From assembly GCF_009730915.1 (NCBI RefSeq), contig NC_052472.1:1116001-1180000 (forward strand): a stretch of 64,000 nucleotides of DNA, in the 5' to 3' direction. Source of the stretch: Dioscorea cayenensis subsp. rotundata. Lineage: Eukaryota > Streptophyta > Magnoliopsida > Dioscoreales > Dioscoreaceae. Shown piece by piece: positions 1 through 11,400 of this stretch. The number at the start of each line of letters is the position of its first letter. The first letter of the stretch is position 1. The notes under the pieces were generated by a model. It ran no database searches, was not told where the DNA came from, and saw nothing but the letters and a program-made list of their open reading frames with translations. A program made the position numbers and the translations under genes.

Positions 1-2164
1 CTATGATACAGTGAAGTGGTAAATAGATAGTACTGATTTCTTATTACTTTGTGAACGCAGTCTTAACATCAAAGCAGAAGAAAGTGAAGAAACAAGTATG
101 GGAACCAAAGAGGTAAAGGAGAATGAATGAAAATAATTACTGACATATGCTTCTCACCATCATGGTCAAATACCACCTGCATCAGAGAGAGCTCAATCAA
201 TCACTTAAAATGGAAATTCTCTAGGTTAGCTAAAACAATAAATAAAATAGAAGGAAAACAATCTTAAATGATGAACTTATTTATCAAAATTAAAGAAGCA
301 ACATTAAGAGACCATATTTTTACACACAACATAGAAGAACAATAATAACAGGAAAAAAAAAGACGGAAAACAACCTTAAAAAGATAAACTTATTTCTCAA
401 AATTAAGAAACACCATTAAGAGATCATATGTTCACACACAACATTGAAGAAGTTATATCAGCAAAAAAAAAAATGAACTAAATATATCATAATTTCATTT
501 CAACCTTGAACACGAAGGAAGTGATCTAACTCAATAAATTCAAGTAAATTAGTTCACCTCCCATTTCTTAAAATATGTCTATGCTGGAAACCTAATTTTA
601 TAATTGAACCACAAAAACAATCAATCTAAATGTGGTAATCAATCGAAAGAAGAGCCTTTTCCTTTTTGTCAGTCATTAAACCCTCTGATGGTAAGCAATT
701 TGTAAGGCGTAACTCCTTAACCTCTTCTTACGACACTAACAAAAGCTATAGGCAACCACTAGCCAGAGGCTTACAATCTTGGATGTAATAGGCTGGTACC
801 AGTAGATATTAGTTGTCTGCCCTCCACCATCATAGACATAGACATTGAGAGGAAGTTCAATAAATTCACTTCTCTTGCAAAAATTTCAACCACTTTTCTC
901 CTTTATTTGCCAGGCCAACAGCAAGGTGCATTTCTCAGTGGTGGACTTAATGCAAAACATGCATCAAATATCATGTTTCCCGCATTTTGAAAAAGGGTAA
1001 TCATCTATCTATTATCAGAATAAGCAGAAAGTACGCCAGAAAAAGACAATTTGTGCGACATAAATCTTGTTACAACAATCCCTATCACATCCTTCCAGAT
1101 TGTTCATCAACTAATGAGTAAAGGAAGGGAAAAACCCAAACTGTCATAACCAAGCAACAGCTAAGATTTAACCAATAGTTTTAATTCATTTATCACGGAG
1201 CACATGGAGACTATATGTGTTTAAAGGGAAAAAGCTTTAGAGGAGAAAATGCAGGTATGCATGACTGAAATCATCATTGTAGCTTGCAAACATAAGTTAA
1301 CAATGTAATATTTGAACATAGGAAAGAAGAGCTTACGGCAACATGTGAAGGAATGAACTCCAATATGTCCAATAACTGCAGGCAAAAAGAGAAGGTAAGT
1401 GACTTGTTCTCATATAAGCCTCAGGAATGTAAGACCATAATTATCTTGTATGTGTGTGTGAGAGAGAAATCCACAATCAAGACATTATAGTTTTCTCTTT
1501 TTCTCCATATCTTTAAATTATGCCTTTTCCTAACTGATAAAACCCATGACACCAAAGATGTAGACAATAAAATGAACTCAAAGAAAAGATAATCCTGTAG
1601 AATGAAAGATCGTCTGACATCTGGCGGAGGAATTAGATTTTAACATTGACAATTGAAAAACTTACAAAAGATAAAGCCGTAAATATGGTCAAAACCCAAT
1701 CTCCATTTCCATCAGCATGCTCCAGATGCCCATGCTGTAGTCTTGCTGCACCAAAGCAAGCCATGGAAATATTATTGTATGCAACTCAAGAAAAGGGAAA
1801 TCAATTACAATAAAGAACTGGAGTACAAAAGGAGAGCACTTCTAACTACAATGAAATAAACATAGAAGAAGTTCAGAAATTACCAAGAAGTTTGTAATAT
1901 GACCTGTACATAATTGAAGTTCCATCAATCAACATAACACGGCTATTTAGAGGACTGGCAACAATCTCCTTCTTAAGCTTTGTGGAAGCAGAGAAAGATT
2001 CTTGTAATCTGTTATCAGTGTTGGAAGGTAGAGGATCTTGCGATAGATCTGATTTTTGAACAGTAGACATCTGACAAAATCCCTGGTGCATGAGTTGTTG
2101 GTTAAAAACTTCACCAAGTATTGACATTGTGTGTAAATCAGGTATGTAATCATAAGCCCTGGAC
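1..2164 (-). CDS. PolI-like 5'-3' exonuclease family protein, organellar (partial, N-terminal part)
   Basis: Four coding exons can be placed on the minus strand: 2164-1884, 1745-1666, 1375-1337 and a 19-nt micro-exon 176-158; each has AG/GT borders and phases agree. Together they encode the start of the 5'-3' exonuclease (PIN-like/FEN) domain fused in bacteria to DNA polymerase I: LIDGTSIMYRSYYKLL, then GHLEHADGNGDWVLTIF, LLDILEFIPSHVA and VVFDHDG. The acidic residues of LIDG and VFDHDG are the first metal-binding positions of this fold. The order and sequence resemble, from memory, the Arabidopsis At3g52050 family, expected to act on flap or primer DNA/RNA in plastids or mitochondria. The exon at 2164 is open from its acceptor; the true start (transit peptide) must lie further upstream, between about 2200 and 3760, and was not resolved. 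The gene continues beyond position 1. Confidence 0.85.
249..460. repeat. Tandem duplication of about 110 bp in an intron
   Basis: Two imperfect direct copies, about 249-345 and 361-460, share the order AAACAATCTTAAA, ACTTATTT, CAAAATTAA, CATTAAGAGA-CATAT and ACACACAACAT. The unit lies in the exonuclease gene, left of the 19-nt micro-exon's partner exon, so it is intronic. Confidence 0.7.
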
Positions 2165-3800
2165 CTGTAAGGAGTAAGGCTATAGTGTATGGATTTGGAA
2201 AAAACCAGAACAAGTAGCTCCAGGCCAATATAGTTATATACTCATAGCCCAGAAGTGGTTAAAAACACAAAGTAAAAAGTATTAATAAAGACATCTTAAG
2301 CATGAAGTTGGTTTTCCAAAAACAGCAGATATGTTTAGCCTTAACATCCAAGTGTACTAATAAACAAAGAAAGAAATTTATGTTTAACATAGTTGGAGAG
2401 ATATTAATGCCTTCATAGAACAAGATATAAAAATTATATTTTCAAGCAATTTATGAGATGATAGCATAACAAAATCTGGCCAGCTGGGTAGGCCACATCA
2501 AATCCACATCATACTTAGATTCCACGTTGAATGGGAAAGCAAACAACATAATCATTTATTTCTAAATAATATACCAAGTGGCAATTGCATTACTTCCAAA
2601 AATAAAAATTAAAAAGAAACAGCAAACTATAGAGGCCATATTGAATATTTTCAAAGCGCAGGATGGAAATGAACATTGAAGCAAATTATAGCGACCAAAA
2701 ATATTTTTTTCCCTTAAATTGTTTTGATCAAAGAGGCAGCATGTCACTAAAGTTCATAAAACAGCATACACAATCTCTTCAAATAATTTCCACGGTTTTG
2801 GCAGTAAATCATTCTTTTCAGTCTATAAATTATAAATAATTTGATTACTTGATGGATAAAATCTATAAAAAGACATATGTTTTCTTACTACAGTAATCCT
2901 TCACGAGTTAAAGTGACCTTGTAAGTTACAGTAGTGCATAAATCCATAAAACCCTGAAAGCAAGGAATCACTGGCAGCAAAAGCAACAGGTAGACCACTC
3001 TAGGATTTCTAGATCCCTAAAATGTACACGATATATATATATATATAACAACTACTTTGTTCAACAATTTAAGAACACAACAAGGTATCAAATTATTTAA
3101 GTGATTCTTCTAGTGCTCACAGGAAATCACAACCAACTGAATGAGCTAAGTAAAGCTCGTAAAAGCAACAACCATAATATCTTCAAAATATTTCCAGAGT
3201 TTCTAACAGAATTTATTCCTCTTGTCTTGCAGAGCTGGTCGAATCAATGAAGTAATAAACAATTTTGATTATTTGATGGATAAAATCTATGAAAAAAAAC
3301 ATGCTTTACTCTGTGCTTTCATTATTCGTCATAAGTTAAGATAGCAGTAGTTCAGAAATCCAAACAACCCTGCAAACTAAGAATCACTGGTTGCAAACGC
3401 AACCAGAACATCAAATAACATTCATTTCACAATCAATCTAACAACTGCAAAGTAGAGAGAAATCACCTTCTTCCCCAAATTCACTGAAGTTCGCATCTTC
3501 AAATCCCCCCAAAACAACCCTCTGACACCATGAAAACTTCTCCAGGATGAGCAAACATATCGATCCAACAACCCACAACACGCCATCCCAGGATCAATTC
3601 ACTTACAAATGCTGCTACACATTTGCTCTAAATCCAACAACAAGATCAAAACATCATCAACCTTCAAAAATTCCAAGAAAAAACTACAGAAAAATGATAC
3701 CTTTGGGGAGCTCAGCAGCGAATGCCCACAACCTGTTTGAAGTTTTGCCCAAAACCAAAAACCAGAGAATGTATATATATATATATATATATCTTTTTTA
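2165..3800 (-). other. 5' region of the exonuclease gene with an internal ~200-bp direct duplication
   Basis: No exon could be assigned with confidence. Two imperfect direct copies, about 2780-2990 and 3200-3405, share TTGATGGATAAAATCTAT, a stretch ending in AATCACTGG-GCAAA-GCAACCAG, and their internal order. They are 420 bp apart. The 5'UTR and transit-peptide exon should be here; a donor-like CAAAG/GTATCA on the minus strand near 3700 is one candidate, with no ATG before it. Confidence 0.5.
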
Positions 3801-4240
3801 CTTGAAACTCCCGGAAAATAGTGAAATTACTTTTCAAATTTATGTCACTCTTTTAATTTAATTTTGTTTATCGAAATAACTTTCATATTTTATGTTGACT
3901 TAAAAAAAAAAAAATGTACTCTTTTCTCATTAGATATTAAATATATAATTGATTTTTAGATTAAAATTCATAACTTTTTTTAATTAAAGTATAATATCTA
4001 ATGATATATATTATAAATAATAATTTCTAAAATGTTGGAAGATTAGCACTTGAACTTTTTTTTTTGTATTTTTTCAAAAATATTTGTAATTTTAGTGCGT
4101 ACAATATATGGTATTTTTTTAATATACATATGAACGTCCGTTACATTCCCAAATTTTTAAAAAAAAGTAGTGAGACAATTAAGATGAGAGAAACAGAAAA
4201 AGAATAGTTTATAAACGGTAATATAAACAGTATCGTGAGC

Positions 4241-4829
4241 CAGTGGTGGAGCTAGAAATCATAAACAAAGGAGAACAAATGAAACTTAATAAATAAAAGT
4301 TCAACTATAATAAAAATTAATAATCATTTTTTAAATAAGTCTTTTACATAAACAAGTATTATAAATCATCAACAAACTAAATTCACAATTGTTCCTGTGA
4401 GTTTTAATATTTTAAAAATAATGAATGATTGTTTCATTATATATCAATATAATTAAAGAATCGATATATGTCACTAAGCAACAAATGATCACCAATTACG
4501 TAGTTGAGTTTTCACAATCTTTATTGCGGAGAACACTCTCTCCACAAATGCAATTGAAATTGGTAAAATTAGAACTAAATTTAAAACGCTAAATAAATAA
4601 ATATCAAATAAATTTAATTTCTAATCAGACAGAAGTCACAGCTTTATCATTAGATAAGATGAGACTAGTCTCTTTTTATTTTTAGTTTAATAAAAAACTA
4701 AGGGGGTTAATTATAAAATAGATGTGAGTAATTAAAACATCAATTAATTAAATTAATATTAAATTAATTTATTGTCAAATTATAAAGGGAGTAATTGCCC
4801 CCTTTCTCCACCACATGGTTCCGCCACTG
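4241..4829. mobile_element. Non-autonomous hAT-like MITE
   Basis: The element begins CAGTGGTGGAGCTAG and ends TGGTTCCGCCACTG, an inverted terminal repeat that starts with the CAGTGG motif common in plant hAT elements. The flanks are tcGTGAGC at 4233-4240 and caGTGAGC at 4830-4837: six of eight bases match, as for an aged 8-bp target duplication. The 589-bp body is AT-rich and has no open frame for a transposase. Confidence 0.75.
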
Positions 4830-5073
4830 CAGTGAGCTTTGTACCACTTTCAAATGATTTATTATCATGTAATTATATTATTTTAGAAAAATATACATAA
4901 ATTTGTGTTTTTTTTAGGATGGATGTTTTTACAAATTAAAATAAATTAAGGGGTTTATCCAAAAAAAACTATAAAACACAAATCCACCGCACATTTTGCA
5001 TCGAGATCAGAACTCTTCAATATCTTCATCTCATCTTCCCGCTCGAAAAGAGAACGAACACCATCACTCATCC

Positions 5074-5901
5074 ATGGACCTCATCCATTCTCTCTCTTCT
5101 CCTCTAAACCCTAACCCTAACCCTAACCCTAACCCTAAAATCCATGGATCATCGTCTCCAAACCCTCGCCACTTCCTCCGCTTCCGCCCTTCTCGCCGCC
5201 AGATCGTCCTCTACCTCAAGAACCTCGGCATCGACGCCACCGCTGACTCGCCGGAATCCCTCCACTGGACCCTAACCATCGTCGACTTCCTAAAATCCAA
5301 GGGCTTCGATGATCGTCACTTCCCCCGGCTCGCCTCCGTTTGCCCTCGCATCTTCTCCTCCTCCTCCGACGTCGACCGCATTCTCGCTCCCGCTCTCTCC
5401 TTCTTCTCCTCCGACCTCTCAGCCTCCCCCGACCAAGCCCGCGACTTCATCATCCTTTGCCCGGACCTCCTCATCTCCAGCGTCGACTACGGCCTTCGCC
5501 CGACCCTCGATTTCCTTCAAGGATTAGGCATCAAGAACCTCGGCATTCCATCCAATCTCAACGCGCATTTGCTCAACACTCCCATCGAGAAGCTGATGGC
5601 AAAGATCAGATTTTTCGAGGGATTGGGGCTATCTTATGAGGAATCGGCGGGGATGTGCGCGCGCTGCCCTGCGATTTTTGGGTATGGCGTGGAGAGCAAC
5701 CTGAGGCCAAAGGTCGAATACCTTGTGTACATGATGAGGAGGCCATTGGAGGAGGTGAAGGAGTTTCCACAGTACTTTGCGTTTAGCTTGAAGAAGAGGA
5801 TTGCGCCGAGGCATTTGCATTTGAAGGAGAGGGGAATTCGGATTCCTTTGAGGAAGATGTTGTTTTACAGTGATGAGAAGTTCTATGCCAAGTGGAAGTG
5901 A
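5074..5901 (+). CDS. mTERF family protein, plastid or mitochondrial
   Basis: Intronless GC-rich frame of 275 codons when read from the second ATG (5074); an upstream in-frame ATG at 4996 would add 26 polar residues and is less likely to be used. The N-terminus is Ser/Pro/Arg-rich and without acidic residues, as expected for an organelle transit peptide, and includes an Asn-Pro run written by CCCTAA hexamers. From about residue 40 the protein shows degenerate mTERF repeats: YLKNLGI, FLKSKGF-D, SVCPRIF, ILCPDLLISSVDYGLRPTLD, FFEGLGLSYEE, RCPAIFGYGVE, LRPKVEYL, FPQYFAFSLKKRI. These helical repeats bind nucleic acid and serve in organellar transcription, splicing or termination. The short size recalls Arabidopsis At2g03050 (SOLDAT10) rather than the long mTERFs, but I did not align it. 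The stop is followed at once by a probable 3'UTR intron. Confidence 0.88.
   Translation: MDLIHSLSSPLNPNPNPNPNPKIHGSSSPNPRHFLRFRPSRRQIVLYLKNLGIDATADSPESLHWTLTIVDFLKSKGFDDRHFPRLASVCPRIFSSSSDVDRILAPALSFFSSDLSASPDQARDFIILCPDLLISSVDYGLRPTLDFLQGLGIKNLGIPSNLNAHLLNTPIEKLMAKIRFFEGLGLSYEESAGMCARCPAIFGYGVESNLRPKVEYLVYMMRRPLEEVKEFPQYFAFSLKKRIAPRHLHLKERGIRIPLRKMLFYSDEKFYAKWK
5119..5137 (+). repeat. Telomere-like (CCCTAA)n hexamers inside the mTERF transit-peptide region
   Basis: CCCTAAC is repeated about five times within 5106-5140, in frame, giving alternating Asn and Pro. The hexamer is the TTAGGG type. Confidence 0.85.
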
Positions 5902-5907
5902 AAATGG

Positions 5908-5956
5908 GTATGTATGTGTGTGTTCTTTCCTCACTTTTGGTTGTTGTTCTACTTGT

Positions 5957-5989
<33 letters not shown>

Positions 5990-7608
5990 GTTTGTATATG
6001 TATGTATGTATTTGGACAATTGACGATTGTTTTTTGAAGTGAAAGGTGGGATTTTTACTGTAAAATCTGTGGGTTTTGCTGCTTGTCTTTTTGTGTGTGT
6101 TCTTTGTGGTCATTTTTTTCTAATTTTTCTTTTCCTCACTTTGGTTGTTCTACTTGTTATATATATATATGTGTGTATGTATATGCACATTTGATGATTA
6201 TTTTTTGAAATGAAAGGTGGGATTTTTACTGTAAAATCTGTGGGTTTTGCTGCTTCTTTTTTTTTTTCCTTTTGTGTGTTCTTTGTGGTCATTTTTTCTA
6301 ATTTTCTTTCCTCACTTTGGTTGTTCTACTTGTTATATATATATGTGTATGTATGTATGTATGTATGTATGTATGTATGTATGTATGTATATGCACATTT
6401 GATGATTGTTTTTGAAATGAAAGGTGGGATTTTTACTGTAAAAATCTGTGGGTTTTTGCTGCTTCTTTCCTTTTTGTGTGTTCTTTGTGGTCATTTTTTC
6501 TAATTTCCTTTCCTCACTTTGGTTGTTCTACTTGTTATATATGTATGTATGTATATATGTATGTATGTATATGCACATTTGATGATTGTTTTTGAAATGA
6601 AAGGTGGGATTTTTACTGTAAAATCTGTGGGTTTTTGCTGCTTCTTCCTTTTTGTGTGTTCTTTGTGGTCATTTTTTCTAATTTTCTTTCCTCACTTTGG
6701 TTGTTCTACTTGTTATATTTATATATATATATGCACATTTGATGATTGTTTTTTGAAATGAAAGGTGGGATTTTTACTGTAAAATCTGTGGGTTTTGCTG
6801 CTTCCTTTTGTGTGTTCTTTGTGGTCATTTTTTCTAATTTTCTTTCCTCACTTTGGTTGTTCTACTTGTTATATATTTATGTATGTATGTATGTATGTAT
6901 GTATATGCACATTTGATGATTGTTTTTTGAAATGAAAGGTGGGATTTTTACTGTAAAATCTGTGGGTTTTGCTGCTTGTATTTTTTTTCTTTTGTGTGTT
7001 CTTTGTGGCCATTTTGTTAATTTTCTTTCCTCACTTGGTTGTTCTACTTGTTATGTATATGCGCATTTGATGATTGTTTTTTGAAACGAAAGGTGGGATT
7101 TTTACTGTAAAATCTGTGGGTTTTGCTGCTTGTATTTTTCTTTTGTGTGTTCTTTGTGGTCATTTGGTTAATTGGAAGGTGAATTTTTTTTCTTTTTATT
7201 TTTTTACTGGAAGTTTTGTGAGTGTTGCTTGGCATATGTCACTTGTTTGTTTGTTTTTCTTTGATCCATTTTGTGAATTAGGAGGTAATTTTTATTTTTC
7301 TTATGTTTTAGAGCAAATCCTGTTTTCTGATTCTTATATCTTGCATTGTTAGGGTTTTATTTGAGCAGTCTGTGGATTGCATGAGGGTGTGTGTGTGTGT
7401 GTGTGTTTAACTGTCAATTCTGTCATTTTTGCTTATATTTCAGTTGTTTTGTTATATGTGATTTTCTTTTTGTTTTTTTAGTGATTAATTGGTAGATGAT
7501 TTTTTTTTTTGGTCACTGTAAAATCTGTTTATATTATTACAGTTTCTTATATTTTTCTTTGTTCATTTGTGTGTGTGTGTGTGTTTTTTTTTTGGCCTGA
7601 TTTTGCAG
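5908..7608 (+). other. Probable 3'UTR intron of the mTERF gene
   Basis: Six bases after the TGA stop there is a strong donor, AAAATGG/GTATGTATG (GT at 5908). A pyrimidine-rich tract and TTTTGCAG end at 7608, followed by sequence like a last 3'UTR exon to about 7680. The span is mostly the tandem array described separately. This is inferred from splice signals alone. Confidence 0.5.
5910..7170 (+). repeat. Minisatellite of about 155-205 bp units, 7 copies
   Basis: The core AAAGGTGGGATTTTTACTG starts at 6042, 6213, 6420, 6600, 6761, 6935 and 7089. Each unit runs on through AAATCTGTGGGTTTT, TGTGTTCTTTGTGGTCATTT and CTTTGGTTGTTCTACTTGT, then a variable TA or TATG microsatellite and TGCACATTTGATGATT. 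Length differences between units come mostly from the microsatellite. Confidence 0.95.
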
Positions 7609-7779
7609 GATCATGTAATAAGTTGTAATTAGTGTCAAGATTGATGTAAACAGCTACAACTGCATATATTTTTTGAATTAATAATCATTCCCCCTACGTT
7701 ATTTGGGAAGTGAGATTACTAACAATAATTTATTTATTTATCAATTTAGTTGTACGTTTTGTTTAGTCACGGCTTTATA

Positions 7780-8074
7780 CTTTCTTCCGTTTCTAAATCA
7801 CGTATGCGTTTTTAGATTTATTTCCAAAATAGTTGTTGTTTCTACAATATCAAGGCAATATTTATTTTTTTTTTTCAATTTTACCCATCTACAATTTTTT
7901 AAGTTATATAAATAAAGAGAGTAATATTCATCATCCCAAGAAAAATGCATGGTTTCAAAAAATAGATAGTTTAATAATTTAGTTGTTTTTTTATGTTAAA
8001 TTTTAGATAATTTAATGTTATCTCTAATTCTTATGTAACATCTTTAAACGACATGTATTTAGGAGCGAAAGGAG
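7780..8074. mobile_element. Stowaway-like MITE (Tc1/mariner type)
   Basis: The left end CTTTCTTCCGTTTCTAAAT and the right end, read on the other strand as CTCCTTTCGCTCCTAAATAC, form an imperfect inverted repeat of the form usual for Stowaway. TA flanks both ends (7778-7779 and 8075-8076). The body is AT-rich. The ends have diverged, so the borders could be off by a few bases. Confidence 0.5.
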
Positions 8075-8436
8075 TAGTACATTTTTCCCTGTAAAACAAA
8101 AAACAGAGAATGGATAAGAAAAGCTTTCTAATGTAGTTACAATAAAGAGTTAAATTGAAATTAAAATATAAAATTTATACACATTAACTTTCTTTGATTG
8201 AAGAGATTGCCAACTCCCTGGAAAACCCAACTAGAATTAACAATTGGAATTTGTCAAAAGATACACAACAGTAATGAAAAAATACACATGATTTATTCTG
8301 ACAACAAAGACAGTCTGGAAAAAATACAATAACTCTTTTCAAAGAAAAATGATGGAACATCCTCAACTTAAAAATGAACTCTTGGAACAAAAAGAGGGAG
8401 GAAAAGTAGTAGAAGAGTTGAGGGACATCAACAACA

Positions 8437-11400
8437 TTAGCCATTAGCTACAATGTCATGAATAGCATCACTGATTTCCGGATCATCGGATCGAACTGCG
8501 AGTTTCATTGCCACTTGCTTGGGCCCGTCGATCCCGAATGACAATCTTACAAGCACTTTGACATTGCCGATGAACACCCCCGAAAGCAGACATGTATGCG
8601 ATCTTGAATTGTTCGGAACCACATCAGTTCCCTGTCGAAAAATTTAAAACTTTTAAATAAACAAGTTTTTTTAATATGTGATCCTTGTTTTCAATGTGAC
8701 AAAGATTTAAGAAAATTAAATGGTTTTGAAATCATGCATCTACACATCAAAGGGCTCAAATTAAGTGTTCCTATATATGTCATGGTGGACAAAATAGTGA
8801 CTACATTCATTCCATTAACTTTAAGCATCATTTAATATCACTAGACTTTCTAGATCATATTGTACTAACAAAGCCGAAGTTCCAATTCAGACCGAAATTT
8901 TTATCTTCTGCCTTAAGGCCAAGAATGCTTTTCAGAATGGACCGATTGGAAAGCTTAAAAGTGTTTCTAGTAATAAATTGATGCTAGGTCTTGATTGTTG
9001 AGCTGGATTAAGGGTTGTAAATAGATGTAACTGACCTCGCATGGCTGCATGCCAAGAAGGTTGATTACAGCACTAACTGCTTCTGCTAGGCTTTCTCGTG
9101 CGCCAAGCCCATATTCGTCAACCCGCTCAGAGTCTGGGTCCATGCTTTCCCAAGCATTTCTGAAATTTGAAATCCCCGACCTTCAGCATATAATCTGCTG
9201 AAACAATCTCAATATCTTCCAGCTGGTATTCATCTTCGACACCTTCGTCATCTGCTTCCCCTGTGGATGGATCCACCTGAAGCATATGATAAAGCTTTGT
9301 AATTGACCACCATATGAGGTAATAGTAGGATGAAGACAAGCTGAAGAACAGCTAATTTTGAAGAAAGACTACACGGGAAAAAGTAGTACTGTAAGTTGAG
9401 TCATCATACAAAAATGTAATGGCTAAGCACTTGGAAGAGGCCATGCACTATGCAAGTCAGAGTATGAAACAGTTTAGTCAAAAACATTGATCACTTGGAG
9501 CTAATTTCTAACCACAAATGCGATGCGCATTTAGTAGGGGCATCAACAACAGTTGAGTTTAATCCAAAATAACGAATACAGAATTGTTTTGGTGAATTCG
9601 ATGAAAATTAATCAGCATGGTAAAACCTTCAAAACAAAAATTCATTCATTGTTAGACACATCACAAAGCAGATCCTCTGCCAGTCTAAATGAATGATTTC
9701 TACATTCATGCAACTGCAGCGAATAAGATTGTTAGTGTATGGACATAGTACCAGACAAATCATGCTATCTACTACTCTGTAAACACTATTCTTTTTTCAA
9801 TTTTATTTTTAAAATCAAATAATCTTTTTCAATAGCAAATATAAGACGCAACAAATAAGATTTTTTTTTTAAAAAAAAAATCCATGGGTAATTCCAAAGG
9901 ATAAAGTAGGTTTGGTTACCTCCTTAACAATGAACTTCAACAAATTTGAGAATTTCCCCACAGCAGGAACACCTACTGGCTTTTCAAAAGCTACAAAAGT
10001 ATTCCCTGGTACATCATAAGCTAAGGTTCTTAATGGCTTTGACACAGCCTCTGAAAACTCTTCAGCATCAGAAGCATCCACAAAAACAGTGACCTGGAAC
10101 AGTGGGAATAAAAAAGAAATAAGAAGATATACAGAAACAGACAAAAAAACATAGCTCTTCCAGACATAATTAATTTACATTCTCCAGTAGCTGCTCAGGA
10201 ATGGTGTTTGTACAGCTGTATTGAAACACAACATGGCCATCAAAAATGTGCTTCACTGCATTAACAGCGTATTCTGTTTCAGCTTCTGTCAACTCAACAG
10301 GAGCAGAAGACTGGCAAGAGAAGAATGGAGATCAAAGCATTATATTCAGGCCATAAAGTTGAAGTCATAATCCTTTGAGCAAAATAAAAGAGTCATTTGA
10401 GAACCTTGAATAGCTTTCCAAAGATGGAAAATTCAGGAATTGCAGAGAGCAGCTTTTCATAGGTATCAACAGTTGATGTAGGATTGCTAGTAGGAGTCCC
10501 CCAGACCTGCAGGTTTCTTACCCGGAGCCTTTTTCTCAGCAAGAGGTTGTGACTTAACTTCCTTGGGCACCAAAGAAATATCAAATGGCTGTTCAGAAGG
10601 CTCCTGTGATCATATCAAACAGATAACCAAGTAAAGATGTGAAATTATATGTTAAGTATTGAGATGGCATGATCTTTTGAAAAGGATTTCAGAAAAATGA
10701 GAAGCCACATACATAATTCTGCAAACTGGTTTCCAAGTTCACTAGTGGCACATCCAGTGGGCCAAAAAGGAATTCTTTCACATTGTCGTCAGTTTCACCA
10801 ATGGAGCCATTGCCATCAAGAGTATTAAGATATAGAGTTGCCCGATCACGAACCTAAGTCAAAATAATTAAATAAGAATGCAAATCATGCAAACAGTAAT
10901 TTCTCTCTGCAAGGATGTGAAGCCTTCAGTTCTTTTCTTCTTCTTTTTTTCGTTTTTCCCTTTTTTTCTGGATAAAGCTCAATCCTAATTGTAAGACTGC
11001 ATGAGCCTGTGTCCCATAACATTGTAAAAGAAATGGTTGCACTTTTTAATATAAACATGTTTCAAATACATAAAGAACAAATTGTGTACTACATTAAGCT
11101 GATGCTCAGCCCTGTGCATAAAAATATGTTTCAAATTTCACTTATCGTCACAAGTTTTGTCTAATAGCATGAAGTGTGGTCAACTATGGTAAACAATATG
11201 AAATACCATAGGAAGCATTTTTTATTTCAATGATTTTCCAAATAAGCAGCAAAACTTCAAAGGCAAATTAAGTGGGTTGCATACAAAAGCTTACCTCATC
11301 ATCAATGTCAAATAGGCAACGCCTTAGGAGGACAAATATTCGAGGCTGCAAAGATATTCCAAAGAAACCCCAACATAAGTAGATCTTCTACCAACTATTG

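Noticed and set aside
3547-3861. 104-codon plus-strand frame
   Set aside because: It ends in a TATATA-coded Tyr-Ile run and lies over the 5' region of the minus-strand exonuclease gene; no family feature.
5340-5934. Alternative frames over the mTERF gene
   Set aside because: Shadow frames of a GC-rich gene; the +1 frame from 5074 holds all mTERF motifs.
6110-7352. Several 60-97-codon frames between 6110 and 7352
   Set aside because: All are readings of the minisatellite units and their TATG/TA tracts; they repeat the same peptide and have no independent support.
10510-10535. Mini-intron GTAAG...CAG near the exon 14 frameshift as an explanation of the shift
   Set aside because: It would be 15 nt long, too short for plant splicing, and removal would not change the frame.
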